DNA from: Myoxocephalus aenaeus
Taxonomy: Eukaryota; Chordata; Actinopteri; Perciformes; Cottidae
Assembly (NCBI GenBank): GCA_038501785.1
Contig: JBAMJR010000083.1
Coordinates: 514,001 to 578,000, forward strand
Reading direction: 5' to 3'
Length of the DNA: 64,000 nucleotides
Shown: one piece after another, positions 25,995 through 35,114 of the stretch
Layout: each line of letters opens with the position of its first letter
How positions within the stretch are numbered: position 1 is the stretch's first letter
Position numbers and translations under genes: made by a program
Notes under the pieces: model-generated
Told to the model about the DNA's origin: nothing
What the model saw: only the letters and a program-made list of their open reading frames with translations
The model's database searches: none

Positions 25995-28900
25995 CCAGAG
26001 TGAAGTTAGGGTTCATGTTTAAAGTCCCCGTGTTCCAGATGCATAGAAACTTCCTCTGTAAGCAGAAGTTAGCGTTGAAAGCTTGAATCTCTCCAGCTGG
26101 ATGTCATGGAGGTCTCACAGTCAGACTGACAGCAGGAAGTCACACAAACATATCAATCATTGTTATAAAAGCCTCATTAATGTCACTGTAGTTTTTAGCA
26201 AATGTTCCATCCATCCATCCATTATCAGCCGCTTATCCGGGGTCGGGTCGCGGTGGCAGCATGTTCAGCAGACCGACCCAGGCTTCCCTCTCACCCGCAA
26301 CACTTTCCAGCTCATCCTGGGGGATCCCACAGGATGAGCAGCACTATATCCCACAGTGTGGCACTGTTCCCGACCCCCATGCGACAATGAAAAGGCGTGT
26401 CAGCCAAGACAGCCCAACAATGTCCAGCGCCTTCAGCATCTCAGGGCGGATCTCATCCACCCCCGGCGCCTTGCCACCAAGGAGCTTTTTGACTACCTTA
26501 GTGACCACTGCCAGGGATATGGGTGCAACCACCCCAAAGTCTTCCGGCGCTGCCCCCTCTCCAGGGGACATGTTGGCCGGGTTTAGGAGTTCCTCAAAGT
26601 GCTCTTTCCACCGCCCGACGATGTCCCCAGTCCGGGTCAGCAGTTCCCCCCCCCCCCACGCTGAGAACAGCCTGGGGTAGACCCTGCTTTCCCTTCCTGA
26701 GCCGTCGGTTGGTTTGCCAGAACCTCCTTAAGGCCAACCGAAAATCCTTCTCCATGGCCTCCCCGAACTCCTCCCATGCCCGAGTTTTAGCATCCGCGAC
26801 CATCACAGCTGCAGCCCTTCTGGTCTGCCGATACCCGTCAGCTGCTTCAGGAGACCCCTGGGCCAGCCAGGCCCGAAAGGCCTCCTTCTTCAGCTTGACG
26901 GCTTCCCTCACCACCGGTGTCCACCACCGGGTTCTCGGGTTGCCGCCACGACAGGCACCGATGACCTTCTGACCACAGCTCCTAGCGGCCGCGTCCACAA
27001 TAGAGGCTTTGAACATGGTCCACTCGGATTCCATGTCCCCAGCCTCCCTCGGGCTCTGTGAGGGGCTCTTCCGGAGGTGGGAGTTGAGGACCTCCCGGAC
27101 AGGATCCTCTGCCAGACGTTCCCAGTTCACCCTCACCACACGTTTGGGCTTGCCAGGTCTTTCTAGCCGACTCCCCCGCCATCTGATCCAACTCACCACC
27201 AGGTGGTGATCAGTTGACAGCTCTGCTCCTCTCTTCACCCGAGTGTCCAAGACATACGGCCGCAGATCAGATGATACGATTACCAAGTCGATCATTGATC
27301 TCCGGCCTAAGGTGCTCTGGTACCAAGTACACTTATGAGCCACCTTATGCTCGAACATGGTGTTTGTTATGGACAAACTGTGGCTAGCACAGAAGTCCAA
27401 CAACAAAGCACCGTTCGGGTTCAGATCGGGCAAGCCGTTCCTCCCAATCACGCCCCGCCAGGTTTCTCTGTCATTGCCCACGTGAGCGTTGAAGTCTCCG
27501 AGGAGAACTATGGAGTCGGCGGGCGGCGCCCTTTCCAGGACCCTCGCACCGACTCCAAGAAGGCCGGATACTCCGAAGTGCTGTTCGGTGCATAAGCACA
27601 GACAACAGTCAGAGCCTTACTCCCCGCAACCCGTAGGCGCAGGGAGGCGACCCTCTCGTTCTCCGGGGAAAACTCCAACATAGCGGCGCTCAGCCGGGGG
27701 CTCGTGAGTATCCCCACTCCCGCCCGGCGCCTCTCACCCTGGGCAACTCCAGAAAAGGACAAAGTCCAACCCTTCTCCAGGAGCTTGGTTCCAGAGCCCA
27801 TGCTGTGCGTGGAGGTGAGCCCAACTATATCTAGCTGGTACCGCTCCACCTCCTGCACCAGCTCCGGCTTTTTCCCCGCTAGCGAGGTGACCTTCCACGT
27901 CCCTAGAGCTAGGCTGCGGTCGAATAGTCAAATAATGACCTCCTAACGTCTAACCCTAAGCACTTTTCCTTAACCTCTGTGGAAAACGTCACAGGGTTAA
28001 GGAAAGATGGGAAGGAGAATTCATAAGGAGTTAGGAGAAGACAACCGCGGTGTTTGGCAAATCCGACTCCACTTTCACTAAGCGACGTAGTTATGACGCG
28101 ACGGCAGGCGCATGTTAGTGACGTCAGTCTGTAGCCAGCGGTGAAACTACAATGCTCTGAAGAAGGACTACAAAAAGCGCAGTTTATATACTCCGTCCGT
28201 CTTCTTACAGTGTTGCGTCATAACGACATAAACAACCCGGTTCATAGTATTACTTTAATAACGAGGTTGGAATAGAAATGAACGAAGGAATATGAAAGTG
28301 AAACCAACGTACAAAGCTACTAAAACTGTCTCTTTGTTCAGTTTCAAACATGCTGAATTAAATACGTTATCCCACAAACGATGTGTGTCATATATGTGTG
28401 TCTCATATCCCTTTATGTTGTTATGGTTTATTTACATGCAGATTATAATCTGATCATAAAAATATGCAGACAACAGTTTATGAAACATCACACAACTCGT
28501 GTTGACTTGATATGTTTTATTGTAATGTGACAAAATAGTTGATTAAAAAGATAATAATCAGAAACATGACTCAGACTGAAGAGCTCGTCCAGTTTAACTC
28601 TTTCACTAAAGCTTCTATAACTGAAGTCAAATAAAATAAAAGAATGAGGGCTGATGCTGCAGTTCAACACCAGATAGAATATAAAATACGTCAGTTTGAT
28701 CACTTTACAGCAGTTTGATCACTTTACAGCAGTTTGATCACTTTACAGCAGTTTGATCACTTTACAGCACTTTTCAGCAACGTAACGTTTTTAGTTCTCC
28801 AGCAGGTTTAACAGATTATTGAAAGTGTTTCCAAGTTATAGCAACGGTTATTTACATGATCTGCGTTTGTCGGTCATGATCGTCTGTTCTCGTGAACGGC

Positions 28901-30024
28901 GAATGATACGTCACTTTAAATGTTGCCGCCGCAAGGAATTGTGGGTCGGCATTATCTCCTTTCCTTTCGTAAGGAAGGTCCAGTGGTTCCTATGCTAAAG
29001 GAGCTAAGTTAGGAAGCATTGAAGCTCCTTTCCTTTGCGTTTGGACAATTCGACCGGCACTTATCATGGCGGCCACTGAGGTACTTCCGGGTCATTTCAC
29101 TCAGTTAGGAAGGTTCCTAACCAAAATGGACTATTCGACCGCAGCCCTAGTCTATGCTGCCGGCGATCGGCTCGCCCAGGTCTCCCGCCTAGCCCACCGC
29201 ACGGTCTGCATAGCACCCGACCCCGATGCTTCCCCCTGCGGGTGGTGAGTCCACAGGGTTGCTGGTCCATGATCTTTTTTCGGGCTGAGCCCGACCGGGC
29301 CCCATGGGCGAAAGCCCGGCCACAAGACGCTCGCTGACGAGCTCCCCTCCTGGGTCTGGCTCCGGGAGGGTGCCCCGGTTTCCCTTGTCCGGGCGAGGTT
29401 GCTTCAATCCGTGGGCCGTAAATCATCAGGGTTTTTTGCAAACGCAAATGTTCTTCAAACAGTAAGAATTTGTGCATTTGTCGGGGACTATTTTCAGCAG
29501 TGGAATAATCCCCATTGGGTGAGAGTTTCTAGTGTCTCATTGGTGTGTTTTTAAATGTGCTGGGACAGGATGGAGCTCTGTGGGGCGTATCAATAAGGCT
29601 TAGTATCCACAGCGTTCTTGTTATGGGTTTGTGTCTGCAGGAAGTTGTACCACCACAACAATGCCCAGCTGGGCCTGGCAGTCATGCGGGCCGGCGTCAC
29701 CCACTGGCACGCGGGGCAGGTGGAGGCGGGTCACGGTCTGATCTGCAAGGCCTACGGCATCCTGCTGGTGACGCACGGACCCAACCACAGCATCACCAGA
29801 GACCTGGAGGTACGACTTCATCTGCTGCAGCCAGAATAACCTCGTCTCTTAAACATGTTTCTACTGACTGAGTTGTAAAAAGAATTGAAGCCTCGTCTCA
29901 GTACTCTACTCCAGTAATCCTGTTTTTATTTCTCCAGTCGATGCGCATGCAGACTGAGATGGAGCTGAAGACGTTGAAGCAGAAAGAGGACTCCTCCGCA
30001 AGCAATGCTCACCTGCAACACTGA
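9621..30024 (+). CDS. smyd1: SMYD1, SET and MYND domain lysine methyltransferase (exons 2-10)
   Basis: Exons 9621-9797, 14138-14351, 24295-24425, 24562-24600 (alternative), 24766-24961, 25159-25251, 25556-25719, 29641-29809 and 29938-30024 all have GT-AG borders and join in one frame, giving about 423 residues. In order the product has a full MYND zinc finger, the SET I region, the SET core with NHDCWPNC and GEELTISYVDF, a post-SET CxCxxC cluster (CSCEHC), and the C-terminal TPR-like helices with GHGLICKAY and LLVTHGP. Known family role: a muscle-specific methyltransferase in nucleus and sarcomere, needed for myofibril assembly and working with myosin chaperones. The N-terminal GxG part of SET is in exon 1, outside the window. 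The C-terminus is about 25 residues shorter than the human form. Teleosts have smyd1a and smyd1b, and I cannot decide firmly between them. Confidence 0.93.
9856..13521. repeat. 18/21-bp minisatellite in smyd1 intron 2
   Basis: Roughly 185 copies of units built on CTGTGATACATAACATGT, 18 or 21 bp long, with variants CATAACAACATG and CAGAACCATCTG. It begins about 60 bp after the exon 2 donor. Because every unit is a multiple of three and lacks stops in several frames, long open frames run on both strands (up to 981 codons on the - strand). These are by-products of the repeat and not genes. Confidence 0.97.
13560..14137. repeat. AT palindrome block with three copies of the exon 3 start
   Basis: Alternating (TA)n tracts and self-complementary TATAGTATACTATACTATA segments fill the end of intron 2. 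Embedded at 13653, 13755 and 13930 are copies of the first 20-25 bases of smyd1 exon 3 (CCTGGCAGCTCGGGTGCTGT) together with the preceding CCCAG acceptor. The real exon starts at 14138. After each decoy the open frame meets TAG almost at once. Confidence 0.92.
14138..14351 (+). CDS. smyd1: smyd1 exon 3
   Basis: The acceptor is TCTACCCAG and the donor is GTAAGA at 14352. It encodes 71 residues from LAARVLWR to HIFGI, the same length as the human exon. This is the SET-I insert region between the MYND finger and the SET core. Confidence 0.93.
14484..24304. repeat. 33-bp minisatellite in smyd1 intron 3, carrying the exon 4 splice site
   Basis: Roughly 295 copies of a 33-bp unit (GTAGATCCAGTGTAGTCATA followed by TAGTGCTATCTCT), with 34-35 bp variants. 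The array makes up almost all of intron 3 and runs straight into exon 4, whose first ten bases, ATCCAGTGTA, belong to the repeat. Long open frames on the - strand (repeating GSTEIALYDYT) come from the unit length and are not genes. Blocks of many units are duplicated inside the array, for example 18271-18937 and 20061-20727. Confidence 0.97.
24295..24425 (+). CDS. smyd1: smyd1 exon 4, SET core
   Basis: With the acceptor CTCTGTAG at 24287-24294 the exon reads IQCNGFTLSDQRGLQAVG, which aligns without gap to the family (INCNGF). The alternative AG six bases later would delete two conserved-position residues. It ends in HGK with donor GTAGGT at 24426. It contains the SET core motif NHDCWPNC. Confidence 0.92.
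24562..24600 (+). CDS. smyd1: smyd1 alternative exon 5 (39 nt)
   Basis: A 39-nt exon between TTCTTCTGCAG and donor GTACGT. It adds 13 residues (NQSAVSSALHSQR) in frame, and exon 4 also joins exon 6 in frame without it. A 13-residue muscle-specific insert at this position is a known smyd1 splice variant, so both isoforms appear possible in this fish. Confidence 0.88.
24766..24961 (+). CDS. smyd1: smyd1 exon 6, SET end and post-SET
   Basis: The acceptor is GTGTCTCAG and the donor is GTGGGT at 24962. It encodes VELRALEKIPDGEELTISYV and onward, with the catalytic SET tyrosine region (TISYVDF) and the zinc-binding CSCEHC. Confidence 0.93.
24966..25130. repeat. Short tandem repeat in smyd1 intron 6
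   Basis: About five copies of a unit containing CCATATGATGACAGTCTTTA followed by CTTTACTT. It occupies most of the 197-bp intron. Confidence 0.9.
25159..25251 (+). CDS. smyd1: smyd1 exon 7
   Basis: The acceptor is CCCTCTCAG and the donor is GTACAC at 25252. It has 31 codons, PSADQLKEG to VEKDYHQ, at the start of the C-terminal helical domain. Confidence 0.9.
25262..25524. repeat. 16-bp minisatellite (TCTCAGCTTCCTGCCK)n in smyd1 intron 7
   Basis: About 16 copies fill nearly the whole 304-bp intron, starting ten bases after the donor. Each unit contains CTCTCAG preceded by pyrimidines, an acceptor-like string. The acceptor most likely used is the separate CTGCTCCCCCAG at its end. Confidence 0.93.
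25556..25719 (+). CDS. smyd1: smyd1 exon 8
   Basis: The donor GTGAGG follows directly at 25720. It encodes VVRLCRECLQKQ to VVEGYT, the TPR-like helices of the C-terminal domain, and aligns with the human exon throughout. Confidence 0.93.
25728..25990. repeat. (CA)n microsatellite with CGACCA interruptions
   Basis: A CA tract of about 260 bp broken at intervals by CACGACCACAACC. It begins eight bases after the exon 8 donor. Confidence 0.95.
26202..29440 (-). mobile_element. Internally deleted non-LTR retrotransposon (LINE)
   Basis: On the - strand the element runs from a 5'-truncated region near 29440, through endonuclease-domain coding sequence, to a 3' tail of TGGATGGATGGA near 26202. Visible motifs are GDFNAHVGND, the endonuclease end TDHHLVVSW, and the start of reverse transcriptase, GGKAPGVDEIRPEML. 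Most of the reverse transcriptase is missing: the frame jumps to the typical end PPRPDPG before the tail. At least one frameshift lies near 27550, and a second transposon (27912-29146) is inserted in it. Type is RTE- or L2-like, with exact family not decided. It lies in smyd1 intron 8. Confidence 0.8.
27912..29146. mobile_element. DNA transposon with 18-bp inverted ends inside the LINE
   Basis: The ends are GGCTGCGGTCGAATAGTC and its reverse complement, and CTA is repeated on both sides. The LINE sequence resumes directly at the junction, which proves insertion. No transposase was recognised. Four copies of a 19-bp CAGTTTGATCACTTTACAG unit lie at about 28688-28770. The superfamily is uncertain; the short target duplication argues against hAT. 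Confidence 0.75.
29641..29809 (+). CDS. smyd1: smyd1 exon 9
   Basis: The acceptor is TGTGTCTGCAG and the donor is GTACGA at 29810. It encodes KLYHHNNAQLGLAVMRAGVT through GHGLICKAY to ITRDLE, the most conserved C-terminal stretch of the family. Confidence 0.94.
29938..30024 (+). CDS. smyd1: smyd1 exon 10, last coding exon
   Basis: The acceptor is TATTTCTCCAG. It encodes SMRMQTEMELKTLKQKED and ten more residues before TGA. The first twelve residues match the family (MRVQTEMEL), then the tail is short and divergent. No frameshift that would restore the longer family tail is apparent. Confidence 0.9.
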   Translation, partial: SMRMQTEMELKTLKQKEDSSASNAHLQH

Positions 30025-30033
30025 TGATCCCAT

Positions 30034-30035
<2 letters not shown>

Positions 30036-30108
<73 letters not shown>
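30036..30108. repeat. (TA)n(TG)n in the smyd1 3' UTR
   Basis: A TA tract followed by a GT tract, beginning about 12 bases after the smyd1 stop codon and before the poly(A) signal. Confidence 0.93.
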
Positions 30109-30143
30109 ACATCTCTGCACTCAGTCCCCTGAGTCTTAACTAC

Positions 30144-30149
30144 AATAAA
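30144..30149 (+). terminator. smyd1: smyd1 polyadenylation signal AATAAA
   Basis: A canonical AATAAA 120 bp after the stop, the first such hexamer on the + strand downstream of smyd1. The cleavage site would be near 30165. Confidence 0.6.
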
Positions 30150-30384
30150 AACGTTGATACTGAAGTCATGAGTCCATCCTCCACACAAACATTATGTATT
30201 AGTAAACTATTCAAGTAGTAGATTGTGTTCACAGGTTTTTCCATGTTGCTCTTGAACTGACGTGAATAGACTGAGTCTGAAAAGACACAATGAACTGCTG
30301 TAAAGAGTTAAATCCTCAACAGCAGCTGATGACGCTGCAATGAACGCTGCTCTTATAGCGGCTTCTCATCTGAAGACAACACGG

Positions 30385-30720
30385 TTCACTACGGCACACA
30401 CTACACACAACACATTACACTACACAACACACTATACACAGCACACTACACAACACACTCCACACAACACACTACACAACACACTCCACACAACACATTA
30501 CACACAACACACTACACACAGCACACAACACACACAACACGGTTCACTACGGCACACACTACACTACACAACACACTACACACAACACACTACACACTAT
30601 ACACAGCACACTACACAACACACTACACACAGCACACCACTACACACTCCACACAACACACTACACACAGCACACAACACACACAACACGGTTCTCTACG
30701 GCCAGCAGCACACGGCACAG
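30385..30720. repeat. Imperfect ACACACTACACAACAC repeat
   Basis: CA-rich irregular tandem sequence containing two larger copies of a block with ACACGGTTCACTACGGCAC. It is intergenic. Confidence 0.85.
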
Positions 30721-30775
30721 TGAACACACTCAGGAGACCAAAGCAGCTGACTATATTAATAGTTTACAGATAAAA

Positions 30776-33733
30776 CATGAACGTTTCTAGACCTCGTGAA
30801 CACATGAACGTTTCTAGACCTCGTGAACACATGAACGTGTCTAGACCTCGTGGCCACATGAACGTTTCTAGACCTCGTGAACACATGAACGTTTCTAGAC
30901 CTTGTGGCCACATGAACGTTTCTAGACCTCGTGAACACATGAACGTGTCTAGACCTCGTGGTCACATGAACGTTTCTAGACCTCGTGGTCACATGAACGT
31001 TTCTAGACCTCGTGAACACATGAACGTTTCTAGACCTCGTGAACACATGAACGTTTCTAGACCTCGTGGTAACATGAACGTTTCTAGACCTCGTGAACAC
31101 ATGAACGTTTCTAGACCTCGTGGTCACATGAACGTTTCTAGACCTCGTGGTCACATGAACGTTTCTAGACCTCGTGAACACATGAACGTTTCTAGACCTC
31201 GTGAACACATGAACGTGTCTAGACCTCGTGGTCACATGAACGTTTCTAGACCTCGTGGTCACATGAACGTTTCTAGACCTCGTGAACACATGAACGTTTC
31301 TAGACCTCGTGGTCACATGAACGTTTCTAGACCTCGTGGTCACATGAACGTTTCTAGACCTCGTGGCCACATGAATGTTTCTAGACCTCGTGGTCACATG
31401 AACGTTTCTAGACCTCGTGGCCACATGAACGTCTCTAGACCTCGTGGTCACATGAACGTGTCTAGACCTCGTGGTCACATGAACGTGTCTAGACCTCGTG
31501 GTCACATGAATGTTTCTAGACCTCGTGGTCACATGAACGTTTCTAGACCTCGTGGCCACATGAATGTTTCTAGACCTCGTGGTCACATGAATGTTTCTAG
31601 ACCTCGTGGTCACATGAACGTTTCTAGACCTCGTGGCCACATGAACGTCTCTAGACCTCGTGGTCACATGAACGTGTCTAGACCTCGTGGTCACATGAAT
31701 GTTTCTAGACCTCGTGGTCACATGAACGTTTCTAGACCTCGTGGCCACATGAACGTCTCTAGACCTCGTGGTCACATGAACGTTTCTAGACCTCGTGGTC
31801 ACATGAACGTTTCTAGACCTCGTGGCCACATGAACGTCTCTAGACCTCGTGGTCACATGAACGTTTCTAGACCTCGTGGTCACATGAACGTGTCTAGACC
31901 TCGTGGTCACATGAACGTTTCTAGACCTCGTGGTCACATGAACGTTTCTAGACCTCGTGGCCACATGAATGTTTCTAGACCTCGTGGTCACATGAACGTT
32001 TCTAGACCTCGTGGTCACATGAACGTGTCTAGACCTCGTGACCACATGAATGTTTCTAGACCTCGTGGTCACATGAACGTTTCTAGACCTCGTGGTCACA
32101 TGAACGTGTCTAGACCTCGTGGTCACATGAACGTTTCTAGACCTCGTGGTCACATGAACGTTTCTAGACCTCGTGGTCACATGAACGTGTCTAGACCTCG
32201 TGGTCACATGAATGTTTCTAGACCTCGTGGTCACATGAACGTTTCTAGACCTCGTGGCCACATGAATGTTTCTAGACCTCGTGGTCACATGAATGTTTCT
32301 AGACCTCGTGGTCACATGAACGTTTCTAGACCTCGTGGCCACATGAACGTCTCTAGACCTCGTGGTCACATGAACGTGTCTAGACCTCGTGGTCACATGA
32401 ATGTTTCTAGACCTCGTGGTCACATGAACGTTTCTAGACCTCGTGGCCACATGAACGTCTCTAGACCTCGTGAACACATGAACGTTTCTAGACCTCGTGG
32501 CCACATGAACGTGTCTAGACCTCGTGGTCACATGAATGTTTCTAGACCTCGTGGTCACATGAACGTTTCTAGACCTCGTGGTCACATGAACGTGTCTAGA
32601 CCTCGTGGTCACATGAATGTTTCTAGACCTCGTGGTCACATGAACGTTTCTAGACCTCGTGGCCACATGAATGTTTCTAGACCTCGTGGTCACATGAATG
32701 TTTCTAGACCTCGTGGTCACATGAACGTTTCTAGACCTCGTGGCCACATGAACGTCTCTAGACCTCGTGGTCACATGAACGTGTCTAGACCTCGTGGTCA
32801 CATGAATGTTTCTAGACCTCGTGGTCACATGAACGTTTCTAGACCTCGTGGCCACATGAACGTCTCTAGACCTCGTGGTCACATGAATGTTTCTAGACCT
32901 CGTGGTCACATGAACGTTTCTAGACCTCGTGGCCACATGAACGTCTCTAGACCTCGTGAACACATGAACGTTTCTAGACCTTGTGGCCACATGAATGTTT
33001 CTAGACCTCGTGGTCACATGAACGTTTCTAGACCTCGTGGACACATGAACGTTTCTAGACCTCGTGGTCACATGAACGTGTCTAGACCTCGTGGCCACAT
33101 GAATGTTTCTAGACCTCGTGGTCACATGAACGTTTCTAGACCTCGTGGTCACATGAACGTGTCTAGACCTCGTGGTCACATGAACGTTTCTAGACCTCGT
33201 GGTCACATGAACGTTTCTAGACCTCGTGGCCACATGAATGTTTCTAGACCTCGTGGTCACATGAACGTTTCTAGACCTCGTGGTCACATGAACGTGTCTA
33301 GACCTCGTGGTCACATGAACGTTTCTAGACCTCGTGAACACATGAATGTTTCTAGACCTCGTGGTCACATGAACGTTTCTAGACCTCGTGAACACATGAA
33401 TGTTTCTAGACCTCGTGGTCACATGAACGTTTCTAGACCTCGTGGTCACATGAACGTGTCTAGACCTCGTGACCACATGAATGTTTCTAGACCTCGTGGT
33501 CACATGAACGTTTCTAGACCTCGTGGTCACATGAACGTTTCTAGACCTCGTGGCCACATGAACGTTTCTAGACCTCGTGGCCACATGAACGTCTCTAGAC
33601 CTCGTGAACACATGAACGTTTCTAGACCTCGTGGCCACATGAATGTTTCTAGACCTCGTGGTCACATGAACCTTTCTAGACCTCGTGGCCACATGAATGT
33701 TTCTAGACCTCGTGGCCACATGAATGTTTCTAG
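30776..33733. repeat. 27-bp minisatellite between smyd1 and dqx1
   Basis: About 109 copies of a unit containing CATGAACGTTTCTAGACCTC followed by GTGGTCA. The unit is 27 bp, so frames stay open on both strands (about 1038 codons on +, repeating MNVSRPRGH, and 987 on -). Each unit holds a CACATG E-box and a TTTCTAG string. The last copy ends in TTTCTAG at 33727-33733, directly before the exon-like sequence at 33734. Confidence 0.97.
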
Positions 33734-34099
33734 CTCACAGACTCTGGAAAAGAGCAGAAGGATATCGTTGATAAAGATGCAGCACCCTCCACCATCCAGC
33801 GGAGACGGAGCGTCTCTGGAGAGGAAAATAGGGTTAGTCAAGTTGCATTGTGGGAAATCTGTGATGCAGAGTTTTGAGCTTGCCCCACACTAGAAGCTCT
33901 GCTGCTTCAACTTTAAAGCATCTCTCATGCTACGAGTTCTGAAGTGCAGTTTGACGACTGGATGGAGTCACTGCTGACGGAGCAGCTCGATGGCGGCTCG
34001 GCTCCAACAGGACCTCACGAGAAGAGATACTTCTGGTTTGAAACGTGTCACCGGAGCTCAGCTGACAAATACATCTGTATATCGCCAGTTCATAACTAA
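33734..34099 (+). CDS. Putative two terminal exons of an unrecognised + strand gene
   Basis: Segment 1 (33734 or 33741 to 33832) reads SGKEQKDIVDKDAAPSTIQR and on to GEENR, with donor GTTAGT at 33833. Segment 2 (33950-34099), after acceptor GAAGTGCAG, reads FDDWMESLLTEQLDGGSAP and about 30 more residues to TAA. The two join in phase across a 117-bp intron, typical for fish, and AATAAA follows at 34470. I do not recognise the protein. No upstream exons were found, and the 27-bp array ends exactly at the possible acceptor. It could also be a pseudogene fragment or chance. Confidence 0.3.
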
Positions 34100-34660
34100 C
34101 TATAGCAGCTTTGAAGTCAAATCACTCAGCTGAGATGCTTCCAACGTGAAAAAACACACTTTTATTTGAAGTATTGACAGACATCCTATTAAATAGGATT
34201 TTTCATTACTGACACAAAGATGGAGAGAAAAAGGCAGAATCTAAGCAGGAAACCCAAAACATTTAAAAACAGTATCAAAACATTGAAAATAGAAGCTCTG
34301 TGCATCAGTGAGCCCTGAGAAGCCCTCTGCATAGAGGTCAAAGGTCAACATAACAGTGTCTCTGCTCACTGAAGTCTCTGTAGTGTTTAACACAACCGAC
34401 ACTTCAGGGTTTCATAGTGAGAAGATCAGACTATTATTACATGATTTATATAGAACAGAAACCCCATTAAATAAACCTTTAATTAGGTCAATCCAGAGCA
34501 CAACAAGGAGAAAATTAAGGGGTTTGAATATTTCCCAAACTGCATATAAGATATATTAACAATACATCACTGTACATTTGAAATCACACATCAAAATGAT
34601 TAAACCTTAATTTATACAAAGTACCGAATCTCAGATCAAACTATAAAGTGACAGCCACGT
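34100..34660. other. Intergenic or 3' UTR sequence between the convergent genes
   Basis: AT-rich, with no recognisable coding content. It includes a + strand AATAAA at 34470-34475 and a - strand AATAAA (TTTATT on +) at 34161-34166. The latter could end dqx1 transcripts. Confidence 0.5.
34161..34166 (-). terminator. dqx1: Candidate dqx1 polyadenylation signal
   Basis: AATAAA on the - strand about 760 bp after the dqx1 stop. It is the nearest clear hexamer I found, but the 3' UTR length is inferred. Confidence 0.4.
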
Positions 34661-34665
34661 GTTTA

Positions 34666-34942
34666 GGGTCTTCTTCCGTCTCATTGGACCAGAGGGTCTT
34701 CTTGCGTCTCATTGGACCAGAGGGTCTTCTTGCGTCTCATTGGACCAGAGGGTCTTCTTGCGTCTCATTGGACGACACAGAGGATCTTCTTCCGTCTCAT
34801 TGGACGACACAGAGGATCTTCTTCCGTCTCATTGGACGACACAGAGGATCTTCTTCCGTCTCATTGGACGACACAGAGGATCTTCTTCCGTCTCATTGGA
34901 CGACACAGAGGATCTTCTTCCGTCTCATTGGACGACACAGAG
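34666..34942. repeat. 28/32-bp repeat derived from the end of dqx1
   Basis: Four copies of a 28-bp unit and six of a 32-bp unit. On the - strand each 32-bp unit contains CTCTGTGTCGTCCAATGAGA, which is also the last codons of dqx1 (LCVVQ and TGA) plus the following bases. The first copy is the coding end itself and the others form the 3' UTR. Confidence 0.93.
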
Positions 34943-35114
34943 CTCGGTGCCTCCGGACCCGTCTGCGTCCCTGTGAGTCCTGCTGGTCTGGTCTGATACC
35001 CGGTCCGGCTCGTAGGGACGGGGTTCCAGACTCCGCCTCAGCTCCATGAGCAGCTCTTTGCCGTCGCTGGATGGAAGGTTCCCCAGGTAGTACTGAGGGG
35101 CCAGCTCCATGAGC
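34925..35114 (-). CDS. dqx1: dqx1 exon 12, C-terminus
   Basis: The acceptor is CTCTCTACAG on the - strand. It encodes LMELAPQYYLGNLPSSDG to ELCVVQ and stop. The end matches the family (human ends CVLQ). Confidence 0.93.

Noticed and set aside
25506..26022. Cys/Val and Thr/His rich frames
   Set aside because: Translations of the CA/GT microsatellite.
26594..27858. Host genes suggested by two long - strand frames
   Set aside because: They encode endonuclease and linker parts of a frameshifted, internally deleted LINE.
30756..33893. Frames of 987 and 1038 codons on opposite strands
   Set aside because: Both are translations of the 27-bp unit, open because 27 is a multiple of three. A TTTACAG string before 30771 looks like an acceptor but nothing supports a coding exon there.
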